From NCBI GenBank assembly GCA_003251995.1, contig QKDT01000111.1, positions 1 to 5,417 on the forward strand: a stretch of DNA of 5,417 nucleotides. The letters run 5' to 3'. This DNA comes from Desulfovibrio desulfuricans (GTDB lineage: Bacteria > Desulfobacterota > Desulfovibrionia > Desulfovibrionales > Desulfovibrionaceae). The notes under the pieces were generated by a model. That model ran no database searches. It was given only the letters and a program-made list of their open reading frames with translations, and was not told where the DNA came from. Numbering within the stretch: the first letter of the stretch is position 1; each line of letters opens with the position of its first letter. This document shows, one piece after another, positions 1 through 5,417 of this stretch. Both the position numbers and the translations under genes were made by a program.

Positions 1-1186
1 AAACACCGCATATCACAGCCAGCCAGGGCAGCAGACCCAGTGCTGTGAACGCAAGGGGCTTCCACCATGTTGCCTTGGTCACAGGCCAGGTCACAAGTTG
101 GGTGCCAAGGTTTTTAAGGTATCCCTGAGGCTGCTGCCACAGCATGACCACGGCAAGCCAGCATCCAACCATGACCAACATGATGACAAAGCCCGCAAGC
201 CCATCCGCCTTTTGCGCGCGGCGGAATCCGCCCCGCCAGAGCAGAAAGACCAGGCTGGTCAGGACGGGCAGCAGCAGGTGGAAAAGCCCGCCAGTCAGCC
301 CTGCCAGGGCGGCAAGTCCAAAGCCCACAGGGAGGGTGATGGTCGTTCCCGTTTTTTGCCAGCCGTGGCACAGACAGGCCAGAGAAAGCAATGTCAGTGC
401 CGCACCCAGAGCTTCCGCTCCAACAAAAGTAGAGAGGGGCGCAAAAATGGGAGCGCAGAGCAGCAGTATGCCGCCAGCCAGAGCGGCGCGGCGATCCAGC
501 CCGGCAACCCGGCCCAGCCCCCACACAGCCACAAGGCTCAGCAGGGTGCCGACCATGGCAGCCAGAGGAAAGAGCAGATGGGCAAACTGCGGAGCCGCCT
601 TGGTAAGCAAGGCATCCATACCGCGCAAGAACCAGAAAAATACGGGCCACTGTGAAAGGCCGTCACCAGCGGGGGCAAGCCACATGCCGCTTTGAGCGGT
701 TTGCGTAAAGGCCACAATGCCAGCAGCCTCGCGGGGGCAGTACAGGCTGTGCCCCATAAGGGCGGGCCATGCCTGAGCGAGCATGATCAGCAGCAATGCC
801 AGCGGCCCGGCAATACTAGCCGTGTCAAACAGCTTATCCGCAAAGCCGGGAGCGGCAGGCTGCGGCGCAGGTTCCGCTGCTTTTTCGGAAGCGGTGGTTT
901 TGCCTATTTTGCCTGCCTTGCCGAACATACCCCTGAAACCCTTGGCCGAAATCGTTACCGGGCGGGACGCCTTGGGGGCCGCGCTTTCTTGGGATGCTGC
1001 GGCGGTGGCGGCTGTCGCCGCAGCCTGTGCCGCGCCCGAAGGATCAGGAGCGGGTGCAGACGGCTGGGAAATTGCCTCAGCAACTTGCGAATCAGAAAGG
1101 GTGTGATCCCCTTTTGCGCTGCTCTGCTGGCCCCCGGACTGACAGGCAGTCTGGCCTTCGGGATTCTGGGCGCTGTTCTGGGTCAT
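1..1186 (-). CDS. GT-C/GT39-like polytopic membrane protein (partial, C-terminus missing)
   Basis: Seen: the frame is open from ATG at 1186 to the left edge, giving 395 residues with no stop, so the C-terminus lies outside the window. Residues 1-118 form a hydrophilic Ala/Pro/Gln/Ser-rich tail without a signal peptide. Hydrophobic segments start near 122-145 and continue around 203-225, 234-275, 286-317 and 331-350, with another beginning at 378. After the first helix comes CPREAAGIVAF (150-160), then GMWLAPAGDGLSQWPVFFWFL (167-187, quoted in part by its W-P and FFW). This resembles the first periplasmic loop of ArnT/PMT-type GT39 glycosyltransferases, which transfer sugars from polyprenyl-phosphate carriers. 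In that family the loop carries an Asp-Glu pair and a Lys before Pro-Pro. Here they read Arg152-Glu153 and Gln-Trp-Pro, so transfer activity is doubtful. A perfect AAGGAG (1199-1194) sits 7 bases before the ATG, and the start overlaps the upstream stop as ATGA. The membrane-protein call is firm; the family is likely; the substrate is unknown. Confidence 0.8.
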   Translation of the reverse strand, partial: MTQNSAQNPEGQTACQSGGQQSSAKGDHTLSDSQVAEAISQPSAPAPDPSGAAQAAATAATAAASQESAAPKASRPVTISAKGFRGMFGKAGKIGKTTASEKAAEPAPQPAAPGFADKLFDTASIAGPLALLLIMLAQAWPALMGHSLYCPREAAGIVAFTQTAQSGMWLAPAGDGLSQWPVFFWFLRGMDALLTKAAPQFAHLLFPLAAMVGTLLSLVAVWGLGRVAGLDRRAALAGGILLLCAPIFAPLSTFVGAEALGAALTLLSLACLCHGWQKTGTTITLPVGFGLAALAGLTGGLFHLLLPVLTSLVFLLWRGGFRRAQKADGLAGFVIMLVMVGCWLAVVMLWQQPQGYLKNLGTQLVTWPVTKATWWKPLAFTALGLLPWLAVICGV

Positions 1187-1199
1187 GGCATCGCTCCTT
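1183..1199 (-). promoter_or_regulatory. Shine-Dalgarno and ATGA stop/start overlap coupling lipoprotein and GT-C-like genes
   Basis: On the minus strand AAGGAG (1199-1194) lies inside the last codons of the lipoprotein gene, 7 bases before ATG 1186-1184. The stop TGA (1185-1183) shares two bases with that ATG. This is a classic translational-coupling arrangement and decides the start of the membrane protein gene. Confidence 0.88.
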
Positions 1200-3333
1200 C
1201 ATGCGTTTTCAACTCACCAAGCAAAATATGTCGCGCTTGGCGGGCATCGAGGTCAATTTCAACGGTGCGCCCCGTGGGCAGGCTCAGGCCGCTCAGCACA
1301 TCACGCGCAGGGCCTTGCGCACCAGCGGGCAAGGGACAGGCAACATGCTGTTTTCGATCAGAGAAATTGGCTGCCAGCAGCCAGTAGCCGCCGTCAGGCA
1401 ATGAACTTAAGGTCGCCACACATCCCGAGGGGCCACTTATCACTTGCACAAGACGGCCCGAGGCAAGCCCGGTCGCACGTCTGGTCCGTAACAGGCGGGC
1501 GATCTGTCTGGCAAAACTGGTTTCGCGGTTCCATTGGGTATCCAGCGGGCCAAAGGCCAATGACGCGGCGGTTTGCGCGCCAGGCAGGGCAGAAGCCCCC
1601 CACAGAGGCACGCTGTTGGCGCTGGAGGCACCCTTGCCGGAACCCTGTGGCAGACCCAACGCGCCCGTAAGATCCTGCGGGCTCAAAAATGTCAGACCTG
1701 GTAAACCAATACGCCAGCCAAGCAAAAGCAGACAGGCAGATTGCATGGCTTGCGCATGTTCGGGGCGTGCGGCTGCGGCATCATCAATCCCCAGTGCCCG
1801 CACTGCCAGTTCCGCCTGTGTTGCGGGCAGCCCAAAAGCATTGGGGGCGCCCTTGGCAAGCGCCTGCGCCCGGCGCACCAGCGCCTGACCGTCTGGCAGG
1901 TCCAGCAGGGGACGCCAATCAACATATTGCCTGTCGCGCAACCCGCGGGCAAGGCGGCTGTGGTCAACGCCCGCCGCCAGCGAGGCCTTCAGCAGTGCGC
2001 CCAGGGGCGCGGCATCGCCACTCAGCAGTGCGTACCCGGCTGCCGCCGGGGTGATGCTGTCGCGGCTGAAATCAACAGCGGTGGCAAGCACCGCCCGCGT
2101 CAGCGAGGGGGGCAGCACGTCATCCTGCACAGCCCAACCGCCATAGCGGTGAACTTCACCTGCCAGTGTTTCCAGCGCTTCCAGGCCGGGAACCAACGTG
2201 GAAGGGTCTGCTCTGCCCCCGCTCTGGCCTTCAACCTGCGCGTCCAGGCCCATGAGGGCCTCCAGTCTGATACCCGCCAGGGTCTGCTGCTGCAAACCTG
2301 TGTGCTGGATGACGGCTGCGGAAAATACTCGTCGGGCCTGCCCCGATGGGTCCTGCCACAGCAGCACAGGGCGAAGGGCATTACCACTATAGCGGTAGAC
2401 CCAGCGCCGCACCTGACCATCCGCGCCGCGTACCTCTCCGGTAACGGCCCATCCACCAGGGGTTGTCCAGTCAAGGCTGTCGCGCCGCAGCATGCCGGGG
2501 ATGACGCCCCGCTTGCGCAAATCCGCAACTGCGGCCTGGCGCAGGGGCAGACAATCCCACTCGTCTGCGGCGGTTGGCAAAATATCCCAATCCTTTTGCG
2601 GCACAGCCATCATGGCATACAGGCCATCAAAGCGCGAGGCCCGACGGGCCTGAAGAATAAAGTCAGGCCCAAGCCCCGTAGCAGCGGGGGGGAGTTCTCC
2701 GCCCATTTGCATTTGGGCCTGATCCAGTTTTGTTGTCAGACGGGAAAAATCATCGTCAGAACCCAGCGAGGGGTCGGCCCGCAGCGCCGTGATATTGTCG
2801 CCCACCTCTGCCGCCATGTCGGGCGTTGCCGACGCGGCGTGGGCACTCCAAATGTCGCCTTTTTCTCCCATGGGGGCCAAAAACAGCCCGCTAAATCCGG
2901 CCTGTGCCCAAAAGGTCTCCATGCCAGATTGCGCCAAGGCCCGCAGGGCTGGTTGCCCTGCGTCAAGGCTGTGCGGGTTTACGTCAAACCAGTTGGGCGC
3001 GGCAGTAAGCAATAGGGGAACGCGACGCGCCGAGGCGCTGTTGCGCCAGATAAGGTCAGTGCCGGAGACTTGCCCCGTCAGTTCCTGGGTTGAGCCAAGC
3101 ATGGATTGCCGCTCAAGCCATTGCAGGTAGCCGGGGTCGGCACGCGGCAGCAGAGGGGCGCTCCCCCCGGGCTGGCTGCGTCGCAGGGTGGTTTGCGTTG
3201 CGCCGCTGCGCGGTGTGCAGGCCGCGAGGGCCAGGCTTACGACAAGTACCGCCACAATGGGGAGTAGTGTCGCCAGCCCGCTACGCATCGGCAAAAGCCA
3301 GCGCATGCAGCCCAAAAATCCCAGCGTACGCAT
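1183..3333 (-). CDS. Predicted lipoprotein with a catalytically degenerate GH13 (trehalose-synthase-like) fold
   Basis: Seen: 716 residues from ATG 3333. The N-terminus has Arg residues, a hydrophobic stretch and lipobox LAAC with Cys39, followed by Thr-Pro, so it is probably a lipoprotein sorted to the outer membrane. The body follows trehalose-synthase-like GH13 order: WFDVNPHS (115-122), DPSLGSDDDF (187-196), ATGLGPDF (218-225), GVIPG (276-280), RRWVYRY (309-315), AGIRLEALMG (353-362), GGWAVQDD (398-405), a helical region, and a C-terminal beta-rich domain (about 630-706). Family knowledge puts the nucleophile Asp in RLDA, the acid/base Glu in FQEL, the stabiliser in NHD and an Asn-His in strand 3. 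Here they read Glu358, Asp404, Asp-Arg-Gln (467-469) and Ala-Ala (217-218). Inference: a non-catalytic glycan-binding or scaffolding protein. Start: GTG 3387 would overlap mazG; ATG 3306 or ATG 3288 would give shorter signal peptides, and 3288 gives the most typical length. No start has a strong ribosome binding site. The alignment is from memory. Confidence 0.82.
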   Translation of the reverse strand: MRTLGFLGCMRWLLPMRSGLATLLPIVAVLVVSLALAACTPRSGATQTTLRRSQPGGSAPLLPRADPGYLQWLERQSMLGSTQELTGQVSGTDLIWRNSASARRVPLLLTAAPNWFDVNPHSLDAGQPALRALAQSGMETFWAQAGFSGLFLAPMGEKGDIWSAHAASATPDMAAEVGDNITALRADPSLGSDDDFSRLTTKLDQAQMQMGGELPPAATGLGPDFILQARRASRFDGLYAMMAVPQKDWDILPTAADEWDCLPLRQAAVADLRKRGVIPGMLRRDSLDWTTPGGWAVTGEVRGADGQVRRWVYRYSGNALRPVLLWQDPSGQARRVFSAAVIQHTGLQQQTLAGIRLEALMGLDAQVEGQSGGRADPSTLVPGLEALETLAGEVHRYGGWAVQDDVLPPSLTRAVLATAVDFSRDSITPAAAGYALLSGDAAPLGALLKASLAAGVDHSRLARGLRDRQYVDWRPLLDLPDGQALVRRAQALAKGAPNAFGLPATQAELAVRALGIDDAAAARPEHAQAMQSACLLLLGWRIGLPGLTFLSPQDLTGALGLPQGSGKGASSANSVPLWGASALPGAQTAASLAFGPLDTQWNRETSFARQIARLLRTRRATGLASGRLVQVISGPSGCVATLSSLPDGGYWLLAANFSDRKQHVACPLPAGAQGPARDVLSGLSLPTGRTVEIDLDARQARHILLGELKTHEGAMP

Positions 3334-3344
3334 GCTCGCGCCCA

Positions 3345-4145
3345 CTAGACCTTTGCAGCGGATTCCTCGGCTTTGGCTGTGTTCCACAGCTCGTCCTTCT
3401 CGTCGAGGGTCAGGGCCGAAAAATCGAGGTTCTGCTCACGGGCGATTTCTTCCATGCGGGCAAAGCGCTTGAGAAAACGACGATTGGCATAGTCCAACGC
3501 TTCGCTGGCCTTGATGCCCTTGCGGCGACCAAGTTCGGCAATGCTGAACAACAGGTCGCCCAGCTCGTGTTTCTGGGCATCCTGATCGCCACCTGCGGAG
3601 GCATCCAGCCACTCCAGCCATTCGGCTTCCACCTGCTGCTCCACCTCTTCATCTTCCTGCCAGGTAAAGCCCACGCGGGCGGCCTTGGAGTTGATGCGGT
3701 AGGCTTTGGCAAGCGGCGGCAGACTTTCGGGCAGGCTGTCAAACAGACCCTTGGGCTTGCCTTCGGCGTCGGTATGTTCCGCACGCTTGATTTTTTCCCA
3801 GGCCTTGAGCTGCTCTTCCAGGCTGTCAAAAACCGTGTTGCTAAAGACATGGGGGTGACGGCGGATCATCTTGGCCCGGTTGTTGTTGAGGGCGTCGTCA
3901 AGATTGAACTGTCCCTTCTTTTCATACAGCCGCGCAACAAAAAGCAGCAGAAAGGCCACATCGCCCAGTTCTTCGCGAATGTCAGCCACATTGCCAGAGC
4001 GGATGGCGCTCACAAGCTCGTGACTTTCTTCGATAACATATTCTGCCAGACTTTCGGGCGTTTGTTCCCTGTCCCATGGGCAGCCGTCGGGGGCAGTGAG
4101 TTGGTCTATGATAAGCTGAAGTTCTTCAAGGGCGGTCTTTTCCAT
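3345..4145 (-). CDS. mazG: Nucleoside triphosphate pyrophosphohydrolase MazG
   Basis: MazG hydrolyses (d)NTPs to NMP and pyrophosphate in the cytoplasm. It is tied to nucleotide-pool sanitation and, in E. coli, to stress and (p)ppGpp physiology. The 266-residue length matches the two-domain bacterial form. Domain 1 has GCPWDREQT (21-29), then the metal-binding EESHE (39-43) and EELGD (58-62), giving the E-x-x-E and E-x-x-D pattern (E40, E43, E59, D62). The linker holds RRHPHVF (95-101) and KAARVGFTW (154-162). Domain 2 repeats the pattern with E175, E178 and HELGD (193-197), followed by the conserved ANRRFLKRF segment. Both sites look intact. The C-terminal tail is Ala/Glu-rich. ATG 4145 is preceded by AAGGA (4161-4157) at a rather long 11-base spacing. 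The gene follows cvpA by 30 bases and ends just before the lipoprotein start, so it is the middle of the operon. Identification is firm. Confidence 0.96.
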   Translation of the reverse strand: MEKTALEELQLIIDQLTAPDGCPWDREQTPESLAEYVIEESHELVSAIRSGNVADIREELGDVAFLLLFVARLYEKKGQFNLDDALNNNRAKMIRRHPHVFSNTVFDSLEEQLKAWEKIKRAEHTDAEGKPKGLFDSLPESLPPLAKAYRINSKAARVGFTWQEDEEVEQQVEAEWLEWLDASAGGDQDAQKHELGDLLFSIAELGRRKGIKASEALDYANRRFLKRFARMEEIAREQNLDFSALTLDEKDELWNTAKAEESAAKV

Positions 4146-4175
4146 GATAGCTTGTTTCCTTGGTAATTCTGGCAG

Positions 4176-4664
4176 TTAAATGCCCAGGCGGGCTGTGAGG
4201 TCGGGCGGCAGCCAGCCGTGAACCTGGGTCATGAGCGCGTTGAAGTAGGGCAGTGCGCGCGAGTGCTGCATAAAGGGCGCGCCTGCGAAAAATTTTTGCA
4301 GAAACAGCAGGGCCAGCGAACACAACAGTACGCCTTTGGCAAGACCAAGCATGCCGCCTGCCAGTTTGTCGGCCCACGAGACAAAGGAAAATGAAAGTAT
4401 TTTTTGCAGGATACGGGCCAGAATGGCCACAGAAATAATAACTGCAAGAAATATGAGTACGTAGGCAGCAATTATGCGCCATGAGGGGTCGGTGATGAGT
4501 GTGAGACGCGGCGCAAGCAGTGGGTGATAGTGGTGCGCAGCCCAAAAACCGCCAAGCAGTGAAATAAGGCCGGCAACTTCGCCCACAAAGCCATGGATAA
4601 AGCCCCGTGCGCCAAAAAATACCAGAATCAGTACAATAATAAGGTCGAAAATATCTTGACCCAT
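4176..4664 (-). CDS. cvpA: CvpA family inner-membrane protein
   Basis: The protein has 162 residues. It begins MGQDIFDLIIVL and carries the family's N-terminal pattern: Asp-Ile followed by a hydrophobic helix, then a GARGFIHGFVGEV stretch (about 18-30), a Gly-rich second helix, a third helix with LIFLAVIISVAIL, and ADKLAGGMLGLAKG before the fourth helix. Four membrane segments and this length are typical of CvpA. In E. coli CvpA is needed for colicin V production; in other bacteria it affects envelope and bile-salt resistance, with no settled biochemical activity. An in-frame ATG exists at 4781, but it would add 39 hydrophilic residues and would lie at the promoter. ATG 4664 has GGAG (4673-4670) at 5-base spacing and gives the family-like N-terminus, so it is preferred. 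It is the first gene of the apparent operon and ends with TAA 30 bases before mazG. Confidence 0.93.
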   Translation of the reverse strand: MGQDIFDLIIVLILVFFGARGFIHGFVGEVAGLISLLGGFWAAHHYHPLLAPRLTLITDPSWRIIAAYVLIFLAVIISVAILARILQKILSFSFVSWADKLAGGMLGLAKGVLLCSLALLFLQKFFAGAPFMQHSRALPYFNALMTQVHGWLPPDLTARLGI

Positions 4665-4669
4665 GCGTT

Positions 4670-4673
4670 CTCC
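4670..4673 (-). promoter_or_regulatory. Ribosome binding site of cvpA
   Basis: GGAG on the minus strand lies 5 bases before ATG 4664. This strong site supports 4664 as the start over the upstream in-frame ATG at 4781. Confidence 0.8.
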
Positions 4674-4722
4674 GTTGCGGCTGAGTGGCCCGCGTAGCGA
4701 ACCTTTGCCGTGAAGGCTTTCG

Positions 4723-4746
4723 CGCTGGGGTATTTGACCCGCAGCG
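4723..4746 (-). promoter_or_regulatory. Leader hairpin at the predicted 5' end of the cvpA operon mRNA
   Basis: Read on the minus strand, CGCTG, a bulged C, GGGT, loop CAAAT, ACCC and CAGCG form a 9-base-pair stem with one bulge. No T-run follows, so it is not an intrinsic terminator. The hairpin begins at or within a base or two of the start site expected from the -10 box at 4758-4753. It could protect the 5' end from RNase E or pyrophosphohydrolase attack, or bind a regulator; both are inferences. Confidence 0.5.
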
Positions 4747-4752
4747 GGGCAG

Positions 4753-4781
4753 AGCATAGCAGATGCGTGTCTGCGGCACAA
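4753..4781 (-). promoter_or_regulatory. Candidate sigma70-type promoter of the cvpA-mazG-lipoprotein-GT operon
   Basis: On the minus strand a -35 TTGTGC (4781-4776) is separated by exactly 17 bases from a -10 TATGCT (4758-4753). A TG one base upstream makes it an extended -10. The expected start is near 4745-4747, giving an untranslated leader of about 80 bases before ATG 4664. It lies in the 202-base gap after the transglutaminase-like gene. Elsewhere in that gap I see no clear terminator. Confidence 0.55.
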
Positions 4782-4866
4782 TCTACCTTGAGGGCTGATT
4801 GGCTGTCAGAAGATGTCATTTGCGGAGGAGCGTGGGGGAAGACCGAGCCAGGATGACGGCAAGATA

Positions 4867-5417
4867 TCAGACGGAACTGGCAAGGTGTTGCGGCAGATGG
4901 GGCAGCAATTGGGCGATGGCGGCATGGCTGCGTAATGCCTGAACTACCCCGGTATCTGGCTCTGCAAAAATATGGGGATAGTCCACCTCGCCATACTGGG
5001 GATGCACGGTAAATGCCAGCCGCTCTGGGCCGTCCGCCACAAACTGGGCGTCTACACCGGGTTTGTTGCCCCGTGCGTCCAGCCTCCGCCAGATTTTTTG
5101 TTCTGCAAACCACACGGCGTTGAGGCCGTGCAAAACCCGGTGTGTGTCGTGTTCGTTTTCAAATCCCAGCAACTGGTAGCAAAAGCCAGCGGCAATACCG
5201 TTGGCACGCAACAATGCCGCCAAAAGATGCGCCTTGGCGTAGCACAGGCCATGACGCACGTGTAGCACTTCCGAGGCGCTACAGGTAACAGCCATGCCAC
5301 CGCAGTCTACAGAATGGGCAATGCTGTCACGCACAAATATAAAAGTTTTTTCAATGATTTCAATTGCAGATGCACAGTGGGCGGCTAGGTTTTTGGCTTT
5401 GAGCAGCACTGGTGCAG
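4867..5417 (-). CDS. Transglutaminase-like superfamily protein (partial, N-terminus beyond window)
   Basis: The frame is open to the right edge. A GTG at 5409 could be a start, but related proteins usually have a longer N-terminus and the frame continues upstream, so I treat the gene as truncated by the window. Numbering from that GTG, HGLCYAKAHLLAALLRANGI (53-72) holds the nucleophile Cys56 at the start of a helix. LHGLNAVWF (93-101) supplies His94 and RLDARGNK (109-116) supplies Asp111. This is the Cys-His-Asp triad of the transglutaminase/protease core. Before it, IFVRDSIAHSVD and the VTCSASEVL segment fit the same family. No signal peptide or membrane helix is visible in the part present, so it is probably cytoplasmic. 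Such bacterial proteins may be peptidases, amidases or cross-linking enzymes; the substrate cannot be read from sequence. It ends with TGA 202 bases before cvpA and probably belongs to a separate transcription unit. Confidence 0.87.
   Translation of the reverse strand, partial: APVLLKAKNLAAHCASAIEIIEKTFIFVRDSIAHSVDCGGMAVTCSASEVLHVRHGLCYAKAHLLAALLRANGIAAGFCYQLLGFENEHDTHRVLHGLNAVWFAEQKIWRRLDARGNKPGVDAQFVADGPERLAFTVHPQYGEVDYPHIFAEPDTGVVQALRSHAAIAQLLPHLPQHLASSV

Noticed and set aside
114..650. 178-codon minus-strand frame in the left part
   Set aside because: Its composition (Cys, Gly, Pro, Arg rich) is that of an out-of-frame reading. The frame from ATG 1186 gives continuous transmembrane helices through the same bases.
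692..1387. Overlapping plus-strand frames at 692-1387 and 994-1404
   Set aside because: They have no recognisable motifs and lie opposite the Ala-rich tail of the membrane protein, where repetitive GC-rich codons create spurious frames.
1741..3015. 424-codon plus-strand open frame antisense to the lipoprotein gene
   Set aside because: It is rich in Cys, Arg, Gly and Gln with no recognisable domain and lies wholly opposite a gene with a clear fold and signal peptide. Long antisense frames are expected opposite GC-rich genes.
3090..4166. 358-codon plus-strand open frame opposite mazG and the lipoprotein start
   Set aside because: The opposite strand carries unmistakable MazG motifs; the plus-strand translation shows no coherent family.
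4665..4781. 39-residue N-terminal extension of CvpA from ATG 4781
   Set aside because: The extension is hydrophilic and Arg-rich, unlike the family, and starts inside the predicted -35 box. ATG 4664 has a strong ribosome binding site.
4782..4866. Possible terminator after the transglutaminase-like gene
   Set aside because: Only a weak 4-bp CTGA/TCAG pairing is visible near 4795-4809, with no T-run following on the minus strand.
4628..5113. 161-codon minus-strand frame across the intergenic region
   Set aside because: It overlaps both the transglutaminase-like gene and the cvpA start in a different frame and shows no domain; the gap instead holds a promoter.

Overview
The window reads as a compact, GC-rich bacterial chromosome segment in which every convincing gene lies on the minus strand. 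Transcription therefore runs from high to low coordinates. Nothing suggests a phage, an insertion sequence, a CRISPR array or an RNA gene. The cvpA-mazG pair, the GC-rich codon choice and the lipoprotein/inner-membrane architecture fit a Gram-negative bacterium. A Desulfovibrio-like member of the Desulfovibrionaceae is my best guess, but it rests on remembered resemblance and not on a search.

Layout in transcription order: (1) 5417-4867, the 3' part of a gene for a transglutaminase-like cysteine-protease-fold protein with an intact Cys-His-Asp triad, cut by the window edge. (2) A 202-base gap (4866-4665) with a good sigma70-type promoter (TTGTGC, 17 bases, TATGCT with an extended -10 TG). A bulged hairpin lies almost exactly at the predicted transcript 5' end. 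(3) 4664-4176, cvpA, a four-helix inner-membrane protein with a clear GGAG ribosome binding site. (4) 4145-3345, mazG, a two-domain nucleoside triphosphate pyrophosphohydrolase. (5) About 3333-1183, a large predicted lipoprotein with a GH13 (alpha-amylase superfamily, trehalose-synthase-like) body. The residues expected at the catalytic positions are replaced. (6) 1186-1, the start of a multi-spanning membrane protein resembling GT-C/GT39 (ArnT/PMT-type) glycosyltransferases, with a long Ala/Pro/Gln-rich N-terminal tail and a disrupted Asp-Glu motif. It overlaps the lipoprotein gene by ATGA, has a perfect AAGGAG site, and runs off the left edge.

Genes 3-6 look like one operon: gaps are about 30 and 11 bases, then a 4-base overlap. 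The first two are housekeeping-type genes. The last two form a tightly coupled pair: a secreted, apparently inactive glycosidase-fold lipoprotein and a polytopic GT-C-like protein that also seems to have lost key catalytic residues. This pair is the most interesting content of the window. It may be an undescribed envelope glycan-binding or glycan-handling module built from repurposed carbohydrate enzymes.
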